Positions 21,955 through 33,546 are shown, numbered from the stretch's first letter. The stretch is 64,000 nt of DNA from Ixodes scapularis (GCF_016920785.2 NW_024609881.1:47834710-47898709); one strand, 5' to 3'. Numbers and translations: made by a program. Notes: generated by a model not told the origin, from the sequence alone.

Positions 21955-22440
21955 TGTTTCGGTTTTCCAATCTAGTATCTTTATTCGCTGCGGCTGGGCT
22001 AAGCATTTTAAAAAGGGCAGTGGCCCGACTTTCTTTTAAACAACTTTTCTGTCGCCGAGCTATCGGCACGCTCATTTGATAGATCAATTCGTTTCCAGGC
22101 AAAACGCAATAACAAACCTTTTTCTCAATGCTAATTGATGTTTCGGCTGTGCAATTGAAGTATCTTTATTCATTATTCGATGGGTTAAGCATTATAACAG
22201 GGGCAGCGGTCCGAATGTCTCCTCATCTCGACAACTTTTCTATTGCTGTGCTCTTGGCTCGCTACCGTTGGATAGATGAATTAGTTTTCAGGTGAGATGC
22301 ACGTGCAAACCTCTTCCGGAACGCTAATTGCTGTCTTGGTTTTAAAATGAAATTGTTTTTACCTGTTGAATTAAGCACTAATGAACTAAAAAAAGCAGCG
22401 GTCTGTCTACGCCTTTCGTCTCGACGGTTTCAGCCAGTCG
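21955..22440 (+). repeat. Tandem repeat, 184-193 bp period, about 2.5 copies
   Basis: Units starting at 21955, 22139 and 22332 share TGTTTCGG or TGTCTTGG starts, AGTATCTTTATTC, GGGTTAAGCATT-like blocks, GGCAGYGG and CGACAACTTTTCT. The third unit is partial and more diverged. Confidence 0.65.
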
Positions 22441-22679
22441 TATATTTCAACAACGCAGCCATCTTGTTTGTTTATTTGACTCCACGGAGCGCGAAAAAGA
22501 CACTTGCACTCCGAGAAGTATGTGGTGCACAAAGACCACGCTCAAGTGTCAGTCTCTGGCGGCACTCCTGCCCATTTAGTGAAAAGGGCGCCAAACTCTC
22601 GCAGTCCAAAGCTTGGATTTAATGCTCCCAATGACAGCTGGGAATGTCGAAGGTAGGAAGTACTGACAGTGCCCTATCA

Positions 22680-23525
22680 ATACTTGTGTCCACTGGACAC
22701 TTCAGCACAATGTACTCATGTTCCTTAAGATGCTTTCTGCCCTCTTGAGCAACTCATTTACCTGTTTGCGAGGCTGCAGAAAAGAGGGTTCTCTTGAGGT
22801 CAAGCAGGGTGTTGCATTCTTCTATCCCATTTGAGCGGAGAAAACTATGACATGTTGGACAGAGTTCATACCTTTTAATCATGACCTGCAGACATAGCCT
22901 GGCAGGTACCCTAGTGACTCCCCCTCCAACCCACTCAGGTCCATCAGTGGTATACCAGAATCATACCCCAGCTTGCCGTGCTCATCATGAGCTGAGGTGG
23001 TGCTCGGGGCCGCTTTTGTGGTGGCAAAATCCAATAGATTAGTGCCATTATCTATTGCATAGTTTCCTCTCGAGCTCAGATTAAAAAATTTTAAGAGAGG
23101 ACAATTAAGTGCAGTGTGTTCTTGAACTCAAGTGCTCAAGGCACTGAATTGCAACTCCTTGCGATCGAAAAGAGGTTCTCTAGAGCGTCTTGACTGAAAC
23201 GACTGATGAATATGGAAAGCTAGCCATTTTGCTTTGTGAAGATCTTTTCCAGCTTTAAGGAACTTGTGGTGGTTACAAGAACACCACATTGCACTGACTT
23301 GAAGCATGGAGCTTGGCCTGGGCCATGGATTATCACTCGCCAAATCATCTCTGAGAACTCCGCTAGAAACAATCTGGCTTCTGCATATTTTTTCGGATTG
23401 GCCTCGTCGATTGCGGTGGACTGTTTACAAGAGCTCATAAGACTGAACCACTTTAACACTTGTTCAATAAACCACGCAGTGGTGAGAGCCTTACGATGGC
23501 ATCGACTGCGATATCTCAGCTGATG
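22680..23525 (-). pseudogene. P-element (THAP9-like) transposase fragment
   Basis: Minus-strand translation contains TTTSSLKLEKIFTKQNG and, after a stop, FISRFSQDALENLFS. This is the signature of the region near the active site in P-element and THAP9-type transposases. Further downstream comes a zinc-knuckle-like LCPTCHSFLRSNG followed by a Leu/Lys segment, matching the usual C-terminal layout. An in-frame stop after KQNG and later frame changes show it is dead. No THAP domain lies directly upstream. Confidence 0.6.
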
Positions 23526-23754
23526 GCCAATATTAACAAAGCGCTTATTGTTCTTTAGTGCTGGGAGAGAAATCTAAAAAAGAATGATAGCAGCAAATAC
23601 TGTGGGAAGGAACATGCCAAGGGCTCTGTGCTGCCGCTAACAGGGACATGGCTTCACTCCCAAAGCGGCACTGCCAGTTATGTAAAAAGCAATGTAGTTG
23701 CCACGATGTCATTAGAGAATTCTACAATAAGGGCCCCAAAACTTTGGATCCATC

Positions 23755-23822
23755 AAACAGCTTAGGGTGTCGCACATGCAAAGTTCTGTGTATGTTCAGT
23801 GCAACACCCCAAGCTGTTTAAG
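23755..23822. repeat. Stem-loop
   Basis: AAACAGCTTAGGGTGTCGCAC pairs, with small mismatches, with GTGCAACACCCCAAGCTGTTT about 25 bases later. It is a small foldback sequence of unknown role. Confidence 0.6.
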
Positions 23823-25109
23823 TGAGTTCAATCTTGGCGGGTGCTTATTCTAAAAATCTTTTGTTGCCTGCGAAATATAATACATTTTGATAATAATTTT
23901 GTTCTACCACATATAGAGTAAGATCTGTCATAGCTAGCATTTAATCTCCACAATTAGTAAAAAGAATATTCCTGGTTGATCTACTTCAATATTTAGATTG
24001 ATCTTGTGGTACTACAGAGTTTGTTTGGTTTTGCTGGTAGCGAAATTATCATGGAGCACCTTCTCATTTGACCTTGATATGACCTCAGTTGGTGGTTGTA
24101 AAGTCCCACGGGCCTAAATACTGTTGAAACATTTCATGTAACTAGGGAATAAGAAATGTCAATGCAAAAGTTGCACACTTATCATTTGCTGTGTGGACTT
24201 GAAAGGGGTCCAGCCCTGGCTTCTCTGGCTCATTTTTGTGTAAGTTTGACTTTTTTTTTTTAAGCAATGACTTCCCAGCTCGCTCCTCTTTTGTGAACAC
24301 CACGCATAAAGGTCCTTGAACAAAAGGCTCTGGAGTTGTCTCTGTCAGTGCGAGTTGGTTCAGCAAGTTCTGATCTACCAGAACATTGCTCCCTATGTCC
24401 ACCTTGACAAAAAGAATAGAAACCCATCAACATTGCTTGTTACTATTCATTTGAATCTCACAATGTAGCCACCACACATAACAAAGGTGCTAAGAAAATA
24501 ATATTGACCATATGATTATTTTAAGGTGGTAGGCCACTCAAAAACAAATTTTTTTTTTTAGAGCAGCCAGCATTGAAATAACTTTTTCCTCAAAACAAGC
24601 ATGTCTTATTTAACTTACCCAGCCATTTACAGTGCAAAATATTGAATATTTATTTAATGGGAGGTAATCTTTGTCAAAAAATGCATTAAAGTGCTAGCCA
24701 TGCCAGCTGTGATAAGTGACTAATGGGTGGCTTTATTCAGTAAAGCTTTGACATTTGTGTAACTAATGGCTGGAGCTATGCAGTGAACTAGAATAAATAT
24801 TATGCAGTAAATATCAAGGAAGTAATGTTAAAAAAAACAAGAAAATGGGGAAAAAGAGCCAATTTAGACTGAACCTGTTTGAGAATTCAGCTGTGAATTG
24901 AAAAATATTCCATGGATTTTTTTTATTCTAGTTCACTGCACAGATATATATGTTGTAAATCATTGTGCAAAATTTCAGTTCAAAGTATACGCTGAGAAAT
25001 AAGTTATGAAAGTTTGCGTCGCAACATTTGGAGCAAATTGTTATTTTCAGAAAAACGTAAACAAAGATTTCCGAGCTTGTAAAAAGTGTCACAATCTTCG
25101 CGTGCAGGC

Positions 25110-27226
25110 CTAAAATGCACCAGATTCATAGCTGGGCCCTTCTGCGGAAGCATTATAGTCTCCTTTTCTTCGGGTGGCTGCTCGTCTTTTCTTCCTGGCC
25201 TGTTTTGTCCCATCCGCTGACTTGCGTTTAGCATTCTGCATGCGCTGGGGATCCCTGGCGATGCAAGCTTTCGTCGTGTAGTACCCTGGTTCTATGCCAG
25301 CTTGCCTCAGGATATCTAGGGTGCTTACACTGCCATTATTAAAGTGTGCCACAGCATCATGCAAGGCAAACATTACTGTAGGCAAGCTTACGTAGACCTC
25401 TTTGGGTGACGGCTGCCATATTAGACCATTGAAACACTCATTAGCATTTTGAGTCTTTCCATGCAGGCACTTAAGTTCATCAGAGCACAGATCACTGTAG
25501 ACAGTTTTAACTTCGTTGAGCACATCATCTGGAAGTCCTTTTTTGTGTACATATTTCCCTTGGCTGAGTGCTTCGACCCTTTGGTATCCGCACCAGCTTT
25601 TCGGTCCAAGTGGACACAGGCCATGTCTCGGCTGCTTGTCGGTAGAGCTGCAATGAAAAAGACTGGCAAGGGTAGCCTTTTTCATTGCAGAAAGGTTCCC
25701 CACATTAGCCCTTATGGCGATGCCATAGTAGTTTTGCAGGCGGTCAATGAGGGCATCAGTGAGCTTTCCCTTACAACCGAGTCCACGCACTGTCTTCTTA
25801 AGTTTTCTGAGGTGGCAGCCAACACGCTTCTGGACATGCCCAATGCATTCCAGTTACTGCACACTGTCCTTTCCATACATGTCTTTCACAGCGGCATAGC
25901 TCTTGGAATCACCATCGCCGTAGTACTGCAGGTACTATCGGGGAAAAATGAAATGCGAACAGAGGAGCGCGTGGCTCGCGGTACAGGCTGCGCCGCCTGG
26001 AAGTGAACCTAGGGGCGAGGGTGCGTGGCCTACTTCGATGTGTTCACGCCCCTCGATTGGCGCTCCCCCAGCTTCGGCAGTGCGCCTCTCAGTGCGCTGA
26101 AAGCTGTCACCGCTATCTTTGCCTGCTCGGCGAGTGCGGCAAGCTTCTTTGCACCGCACGCGCTGAGCCAGCAAAGATAGCGGTGACGCTTGCAGCGTAC
26201 TGAGAGGCGAACTGCCGAAGCTAGGAGAGCGCAGAGGGAGGGGCGTGAACACGTCAGAGTAGGCCGCGCACCCTCGCTCCTGGGCTCACTTCCAGGCGGC
26301 GCAGCCTGTACCGCGAGCCACGCGCTCCTCTGTTCGCATTTCATTTTTCCCCGATAGTACTTCAAATCCCTTTTGCCTTTCGACCTTTCAAATATTCGGT
26401 ATAGACCAACCGTCTCCATACTGCCAGCACTTCCTTCATGGTTTGCTTGACAGGAAGTGTGGTTTGCCTTCCATTCCTGGTACGTAGCACTATCTTGCCT
26501 CAACTTGCTTTTGGTTTTACAAGACTTACACGAGCTAGAAAGGGCCTCAACATCAATAACCTTTCCCGTGTCAACAGAAATCACAGACACACAACCGTTC
26601 AAAGATGAATGGCCACGCTTCTGCCACGTGCCATCACCTGAAACACCACACTCGGCACTCCCCACAACATGACGAACTTCCACAGCAGCATCAGTCATCG
26701 ACTTCGACGCCACTTCTCTTGCCGCTGCAGAAAGCCGAGATGACAATTTGTCGTAGGCGGAGTGACGTGGAGGAGCAGGCATGTTCATCACTTCGGAAAA
26801 AGTTTTCGCACCAGCGTGCCCTTTTCCTAACTGGCGCATCGCGTAAACCAGACGTAAATTGTTTTCATTGGCACGACCCACCTTTCTCGACGTATGAAAT
26901 GGGCGCTCGAACCCACAGTTGGTACACACGACCGCAGAAGCCGAGCATATCCCTTGGTGAGAGCGTTCCTCGAGCTTCAGTGTTGTGTTCATGCATTGGG
27001 AACATGCCAGCGATGAAAACACTGAAGAAAGAATACCAATGTCCATTATCCTGTTCCCTTGGAGCGTAGAATTCTCTAGCGGAGCCTTGTACACCTTGGT
27101 TATGTCCCCAAGCTTCTTCGCGGTCGCCGAAATACCGGCGCCTGTGTCAGTAGGCAGCCTCGTCGTCGTGTAGCGATTTCCAGCAAACTTGCGCTTCCTC
27201 GTCTTCTGTGTTCTGCACTTACCCAT
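25110..27226 (-). pseudogene. MULE transposase, interrupted by a MITE and a stop
   Basis: The likely start is ATG 27224-27226 (MGKCRTQKTRKRKF). An N-terminal basic region is followed by Cys pairs (CTNCGFERPF). The DDE catalytic core comes next: VSGDGTWQKRGHSSL with the first Asp, YYGDGDSKSY with the second, and TQNANECFNGLIW with the Glu. The C-terminus is Lys/Arg-rich. A 421-bp MITE splits the gene immediately before the second Asp. Taking out the insert and one GTAC leaves a continuous frame, except for TAA at 25854-25856, where relatives have Lys or Gln. The transposase would cut and join element ends in the nucleus, but this copy cannot make a full protein. It is more diverged from copies B and C than they are from each other. 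Confidence 0.8.
25936..26356. mobile_element. 421-bp foldback MITE, GTAC target duplication
   Basis: Long inverted repeats run from TATCGGGGAAAAATGAAATG inward for about 170 bp on each side. GTAC flanks both ends (25932-25935 and 26357-26360). Because GTAC is a palindrome, the duplication could instead be 3 bp. The insert lies in the MULE transposase gene and is non-coding. Confidence 0.85.
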
Positions 27227-27732
27227 GCTGGTCGTAATATGGTCCAGGTGGCCTAAGGATACAGCCCTAGTAGCGTTGACACGTGGAACAAATGCAGAAC
27301 AAAGCCTGACGTACCCTGACCAAGGCAAACAACAAAAAGACAAAAATTCTGACGAGCATTGTGCGTCCCCCTTGTGGCCGTTTTTAGAGATTAACAAACA
27401 CTTTTAAACACAAAGTTGTATTTAATGACATCCTCTTATATAACAGTCACAATAAAATGCATAAAGTATTTTGAATAGCAATAGACGAAACAACACTTAC
27501 TTTTGAAAGCGATTTTTCGAAACCGAAACCACAGTTGGAAATGTGGTTTCGGTTTCGCTATAGGAGCATAGGGTATAGAAAACTTGCTGTAACTCGCAAA
27601 CTAATGACGATAGGAGGATAATTTTTGTTGCAACATATATGTGAATGTTTGGGCGTGCAAAAAAAACAAAAACCTGAAAATTTATCTCGCGAAAAAAAAA
27701 AAAAGATTTTTGAAGGTGGCCTACCACCTTAA

Positions 27733-28610
27733 GACAATATGCAGAAGAGGACACTGGTGTAGTTAGAAGGTGAATGAGGATTAAACAAGAAAAGGGCAGC
27801 TAGAGCACCTGTAACATTTGGTGAAAGTGGCACGATCTGAAAACATAACATAATCCACACCTGCACTGGCAACTTGAGCTCATTTTGCTTTCATGGTGCC
27901 ACCAATATGTACCAACATGATTTGTCATCTTACTGAACTAGAGACAACTGTTGAGTGTCAGGTTGCTCATGTCAGATGACATTAAGAACAGTCTTGCAGC
28001 TGTCCAACTGCATCAAGTCATAGGATCCTTCTCAGCTGAATTGCGAGTGGACAGTCCAATTAAAGTAAATGACATTTTGTCGTTTACTTTAACGCGGCCT
28101 GGACTCAGCCGCCATGTTTGTTTGGTGGTGGCTCCCCCTATAGGTCGCTGGAGTCGCGAATTCAGCATCGTAAATACTACATACCACTATCCTAATAAGG
28201 AGTAATTCAGTTACGGGGAAGGGAAATTAAACCAAGGTGACACAGAGGTGCAGCGTGCAGCGTTAAAAGGTAGCCGAAGAGGCAGTTGGGGTCTCACCAC
28301 AAAAACAATTAGTTGGAGGACCATACAAGGGTGGCTTGAAACCAGCCAAGTTTACTTTTTCAGCAGACTATTTTTCAAGAATTGCTGTATCATCTCTCAT
28401 CTAAATGAAACCAAAAAAGCACACACCATCCTTATTTGACTGTCAATGACAATTTCAAATGCTAGATGTGATTAATTTGCAGTCGCTTGTAGCTCTCGGG
28501 TGATGCGAGGGTGGGGTATGGCACTGGAACCACAACTATGCGCATAGGCAGCACAGTTGAAGTTTCACAGTTGATGCACAAAGACAAGAACAGTACACAT
28601 AAAATAAAAA
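27733..28610. other. Unassigned
   Basis: No supported gene. A short hairpin, TTAAAGTAAATGACA pairing with TGTCGTTTACTTTAA, lies at about 28059-28092. Confidence 0.5.
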
Positions 28611-28629
28611 TTAAAAAACTAACAAGAGA

Positions 28630-28842
28630 CTTGTTAGCATAGCTGTGCTTCTGCCTTTTAAAGCTGTCTGTGACTTCCTGCTGGCCCCAAGTAGAATATT
28701 GGCTTGGCAGCAAGCCTCAACAGCCTTGAATGCCGACGGATCTTCTGTCCAGTCTTTGCAGGCATCATTCATGAATGGATCAGGGACATCTTCGGCAAAT
28801 GGTCCAGGTGCTGCTGCTCTGCTCATTGCCTCGTTTACCTGC
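28630..28842 (-). CDS. Unrecognised exon-like segment
   Basis: After an acceptor-like CAAACGCAG near 28843, the minus strand encodes QVNEAMSRAAAPGPFAEDV, then DPFMNDACKDWTEDPSAF and EACCQANILLGASRKSQ. It is amphipathic and looks protein-like. It lies downstream of the Myb/SANT-like exons (31-33.5 kb) on the same strand and might be a later exon of that gene. The exon phases do not join simply, so this is a guess. Confidence 0.3.
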
Positions 28843-28862
28843 TGCGTTTGATAATATGTGAT

Positions 28863-29393
28863 GTTACATCCGATGTAACTTTACTTACATTCTTTTAGTT
28901 ACATACGACATTGTAGGTTGAAATGCAACATTTGGTGTACGAGCAGCTTGTGCTTCTTTTTTTATTGGTTCTCTTTTTCACTCGGGCTTAGTGGCAGAGC
29001 AAGTTCCGGGAGGTCATTTCTTTTATTTTGCTTATTGCTGCAAAGGATAGAGACCAAACAATAGTGAAGACCACAAGCCGGAGCCCGAATACTCTTCAAT
29101 AACCCCTCAACTATGTGTGCGTCGCCATGGCACAACAAACACAGCGGGAGTCTACTGTTTGTTTATTGTCATATATTGTATTAAAAGTTTGAATACTTCA
29201 CATTTTAAGGACCATACAAAAAGAAAAAAGAAAAGCACTACCCGGGTTCAACAACTTGTGGAGAATATGATCCAGCACCCTCAGCTGCGAAGTCCAACAA
29301 AAAAACTGGGCTACAGCGTGCTTTATGTTAGTTACGCAGCTAACGTGATGCGAAACATTGTAATACAGTTGCGTAAGTTACATCGAACGTAAC
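28863..29393. repeat. Pair of palindromic motifs, possible TIR element
   Basis: GTTACATCCGATGTAAC (28863-28879) and GTTACATCGAACGTAAC (29377-29393) bound a 530-bp non-coding stretch. Each motif is nearly self-complementary. They may be ends of a small element, but similarity beyond 20 bp is weak and no target duplication is seen. Confidence 0.35.
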
Positions 29394-29654
29394 TCTAGAC
29401 ACTGCGTGTTATCTCTAAAAGAACCAAGGGCGCATAGGCACGCGCTCCCGTTATTTGTATTAAAAAACAACAGCATTACAATGTGGCAGATCTATACAGA
29501 TATATCTATCACGGACGAGAAATCATACCTAAAAGATCAAAGAATCTCCGAATCGAGCAATCTTCATATTGAGCAATCCCTTCGAACAGCGCTATTTGCT
29601 GCTACGATCACTCGCATTCTTCAGAGTGGGCACAAAACAATTAGCTGCGCAATT

Positions 29655-30067
29655 CTGTAGTTGAAAACGTTGTGAAAAGCATTGAATGCTGATGATACCA
29701 ACCCCTGCTCGTCTCCTTTTCGCAAGTGCTTCCTTTTTGATGGGTGGTCGCTGGGGCTCCTTGAACTTGAAGAGCGTTGGCACAGCACCAGGTTTCAGCT
29801 TGCGGTTTGCATGGACGAGGCTGAACTCCATCTTCAAGAGGCTGCTCACCTCGTAGCAGTCGGTGTCGAAATGTGCAGAGCACAGTCGAGTCGCACTTGT
29901 CGGGGACCACCGATTGGGGACCACCGATCGCAGTGCACAGCTCTGAGCCATTGCTCGCACAAGGGCACTTCGCCTGGAAAACGATGGTAGGAGGTGCTGC
30001 GGTTGCTTCTGGGGCTGTTTGTACAGCCGACGGCACAGCAACAGTTTCCCCCACCATCACCACCCAT
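29655..30067 (-). pseudogene. THAP-domain protein, frameshifted by a 14-bp duplication
   Basis: It starts at ATG 30065-30067. The C2CH zinc-binding THAP layout is visible: CAVGC (first Cys pair), YHRFP, the invariant Trp in QWLRAV, CSAHF (Cys and His) and AVPTLF at the end of the domain. THAP domains bind DNA in transposases and host regulators. A 13-base block GGGGACCACCGAT is present twice on the plus strand (29902-29914 and 29916-29928). This 14-bp tandem duplication shifts the frame in the middle of the domain. After the domain the frame stays open for about 60 codons. No DDE catalytic part is adjacent. Confidence 0.7.
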
Positions 30068-30539
30068 GATGGGGAGTAGAAAACTTTGCCGAGATAAAAT
30101 AGAAACGAACGCAGAACACGGCTTGCACGGACTCGCTACCTACAACGCGCAAGATTGGCTGCAGATGCAGCGGAGGGGTAATCCCATGACATCACCGTAC
30201 CGTCGTTGCCTGCCAAGACTGGCATGTTGGAATGGACTCCAACTGCGTAACTTGAAAATTCAATAACTTTACGAAAACATTTTATTTTGCGGAAATATTT
30301 TGTGAACTAGTTCGGTCCTGCGTGCTTGTTGGTTGAGCCAAGTTTGAAGCGAATCGGAGACCGTGAAAAAATCGGTGGATTTCAATGGCTTGCTTATAGC
30401 CAAACTATATCTGTATGATAAATGCTAAATCACTGCAGCACATAACTAAAAATGTAGGCCAGCTTGTTCATCATGCCGACAAAGCACAGAATATGTTGAG
30501 ATGGGCATGGTCACAAACGATGTATAATGGCCACAAGAC

Positions 30540-30905
30540 CCAGGGTACCATGGCCATGTGATTACCTGACCACCGTTGGTCCGCTACTTCTAGCGCGCTC
30601 CTGTGGTAGGTGGGACCCCACTAACCATGGTCACGTGACCATGTGACCACCATTTATCTGCGATTTCAAGCATGGTGATGAGGCGAACGGGACCACGGGG
30701 ACAATGGTCACGTGACCGCTCATGGATTTCGGTCACGTGATTATGTGACCACCATTTGCCCGCTATTTCCAGCGTGGTCACGAGATGGAACATGTTGGCG
30801 CGTTAATGGTCACGTAGCTGCCCATTGACTGACTATATGGTCACGTTTCCTCACGGGTCATGGTCACTTGACCATGAGACCAGTACTTGCCCACTATTTC
30901 CGTAA
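30540..30905 (+). repeat. Minisatellite rich in GGTCACGTGACC
   Basis: Four or so irregular units of roughly 80-110 bp each contain TGACCACCATTTGCCCGC-like blocks, CTATTTCCAGCG-like blocks and the perfect palindrome GGTCACGTGACC or variants. The CACGTG cores are E-box sequences. There is no coding content. Confidence 0.65.
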
Positions 30906-31152
30906 AGGTCCAATCAGACGGTCGAAAATCGCAAAGACCAGCGTATTAACGCGTTCTGTGGTTAAGGTACCCCGAAATCACTGCGTTGATTATTTTTGAC
31001 ATGTGAAGCATTTCCAGAGAACTGATCAACCACCCAGAAGGTCAACAAACCGGGAGAACTAACCGGAGTGAGAGGATGTTGTTGGGAACTAGAGTGGGAT
31101 TTAAAGCAGTGTCGCAACGGAGTCATATTTTGTTACAATAAATTGTATTTAC

Positions 31153-33546
31153 CACACTCCTCCAGGCTCTCATTAGGGCCGGTGGCCGGCATCGATGACG
31201 TAGAAGCGAAGATAGTGGCTGCATCCCTTGCTGCCTTTGCGGCACGTAGCTTGGCAGCAGCTGGGGTCCCTCCCCCTATAAGACCCTTTGGAGCACTCCT
31301 TCCGGTGGTCCCTTGCTTTGGCACAGTTTTCGTGTGGTGGCCAAACTCTCTTGCCAGGTCAGAAACCTCCTGGAGCAGCTGCTCTTTTTTGGCGTATTGT
31401 TCCTCGTTGCTTTACGTAAGGGAATGAATAGGATATAAAATATTATTATTAGCTGGGCTACTGGGCACTACCATTCAGCTCACGCACTCACCGAAATATG
31501 TCTGTGCACAAAGGAAAATGAAAGAGAGTGATCCTCTTAAAAAGATAAGAATAAACTTTTTGAAAATGTACTATAAACTGTACTTCCTTTACAAGGCTAA
31601 GTTATATTATAGTGCTGCAGAAGTTCTCTGCTGTATCATGGTTTACAAAAGTTTACATCATCATCATCATTGTGGCACCAAATCGGGTACTTGCTGATAG
31701 GAAGCGTTGCGCCAGCTTCTCAGCTGAGCAAAGATTTGTTTCACAAGCTGTGATTCCCGGCAAGAAAACAAGTTTTCTGGAGCAATGGTGAGGGTGCAGG
31801 CTAGCTGGTGTAATTTGAGCATAGTTTTAAACTTGAAACCAGGAATAGGGACAAGGGACGAATACACAGAAGGTCCATTTCGATCTGTGTTTTCGTCCCT
31901 TATTCCAATTCCCAGTCTCGGGTTTACTACTATGCTCAAAGTCTTATGGAATGTTGGAGTGGAATGCAATGACTTTCAAGTCATTTACAGAACTGTACTC
32001 AGTGCCTTCATATTTGAATGCGATCGGCAATGCAGGACCATTGAATTTCACCTGTGTTTACTTGAGTTCTGGAGTCCAACGGCAATCGTCTTTTCTTTTT
32101 CAGAGAGACGCATATAAAATATCTATTCATTTTGCCCGAAGAGACACGCTCAGATCGTGTCTTGGCGACTGGTTAGCGTCTCATTAATTTTCAGATTAAA
32201 AATATTATTGTGATCGGTTCCTTTTCATTCTGTCCCCTTTATTTATACTCATATTGTAATAATCTTCTAGTCTTGGAACTTCTGTAAAATTATGCAACAC
32301 AGCCATCGCAGCTCAACTTTTACTAGACATGATTTCACAAGATATTGAATATCTGCTCGTCAAATTATGCACTGTAGTTAACAAGCAAGCAAGGTAATTT
32401 GATAAAATATCTACCGAAGTGCACACACTTATCATATTAAAAGTAAGAAGTTTCCAAATCTACAAAACATCTCGATTTCATCAACATGACCAAAATAAGG
32501 TGCATGTTCTGGATTACGAGCACATATATATATATATATATATATAGAAAAGTCATTTGCTATAAGTTTGGCCGCTGCATTACTTTGTTTCAATGTTTTT
32601 TTATTTGATACCTACTCTATGATAAATAACCTAAATTATATCACTGCTCTTCAACAAGCCATGATTTGTGGCAACCTTTGTTCTGAGCTAGCTGTGCATT
32701 TTTTTTCTCACTCAAGAAACAGCCCTCCCCTTAACGCATGCACGTCAAAACACATATTCATATACACGACTTCAAGCAGTGCACCTGGCCACCACCATGT
32801 TTGTGCTCGTGCTGACAAGCACTTCCAAGGTCATATTCATGCGCATAAATCTTGGGTTTGTGTGCATGACTCACCAGTCAAGGTCTCTTTTTTAGGAGCC
32901 AATCTTATACACCTTTTCAGTATTCACGAATCCACAGCCCGTGGCTGTGTGCTTGTTTGTTGCTTTGAAACGCAAGCGACACACACGCCATAAGCCCGAA
33001 CACACCAAATGGCACCGGTCTAAAGCCATTGACGGCTAGGCTGGTGGCAGCGATACCCCCGGCATGGCTGATCAAATGACATCACTGCATCCTATTTGAC
33101 AACAACAAGCTTTACGGGAAAAACTTATTGCAGAAAACATGACATTACAGGTCCCACTGAAGGCTAGGTAAAAGTTAGGGGAGGGGCACGCTTTCTTACG
33201 TGCTCCCGAGCAAGTTTGATAAAAACGTGTAAAGCAAAATGATCTCATGCCACCCCCTTGAGCGGACTGACAGACGCGTACGCTCGTAAAATCATAATCG
33301 TGTTCGTAATTGTGCGGTGTCCTGCTGTCTAAAGTATTCCAAAAGAAGGTCGACCCATTCTTGGACTGCTCTCATCGTAAAATCACACCCACTAACTGCA
33401 ACAAAGACGCTTAGAATGTCTGCCCATCGTTCAAGTGCTGCAAAGGGATTGCGGCCCATAATCTCCCAAAGCAGGCAAAGGTCTTCGGCCACCGTGAATC
33501 GCTTTCTCGAAGATGCCGGCATGGTTCCAAGCAAAAGCGCAGCCAT
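31153..33546 (-). CDS. Myb/SANT-like domain gene, two exons
   Basis: Exon 1 (33546 down to 33305) starts MAALLLGTMPASSRKRF and encodes a Myb/SANT-like DNA-binding fold: RKRFTVAEDLCLLWEIM, RWADILSVF and AVQEWVDLLLEYF. Exon 2 (31409 down to 31153) continues with EEQYAKKEQLLQEVSDLARE, which normally follows this domain, then a Gly/Ala-rich tail. Its acceptor (GTAAAG) and donor (GTG|GTAAAT) are plausible, and the exon phases fit (two bases plus one giving Arg). The exon 1 edge lacks a GT donor, so splicing may be disrupted or the border misplaced. Proteins of this type are common in transposon-derived families. The start was chosen from the domain position. Confidence 0.5.
31813..31942. repeat. 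Foldback sequence
   Basis: TTTGAGCATAGT near the left edge pairs with ACTATGCTCAAAG at the right. AGGGACAAGGGACGAATACACAGA-like and TCTGTGTTTTCGTCCCTTATT blocks pair near the centre. About 130 bp overall, non-coding. It may derive from a Penelope-like or other element end. Confidence 0.55.
32524..32546. repeat. AT dinucleotide microsatellite
   Basis: About eleven AT units. The neighbouring sequence (31943-33304) otherwise shows only chance open frames, including one of 141 codons at 32568-32993 with no recognisable motif. Confidence 0.9.

Larger units (their letters stand above)
24521..27732 (-). mobile_element. MULE (Mutator-like) DNA transposon, copy A
   Basis: The 3.2-kb element is bounded by inverted ends: TTAAGGTGGTAGGCCAC at 24521 and its complement ending at 27732. 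Beyond about 17 bp the similarity becomes A/T-rich and weak. The two 8-9 bp flanks do not match well, so target duplications are lost or the true ends differ slightly. It contains one transposase gene on the minus strand and a nested MITE. Confidence 0.75.

Noticed and set aside
29641..30063. 140-codon minus-strand ORF overlapping the THAP gene
   Set aside because: Out of frame with the zinc-binding motifs. It is a shadow kept open by the duplicated region.
32568..32993. 141-codon plus-strand ORF
   Set aside because: AT-rich start, no family motif and no supporting context.
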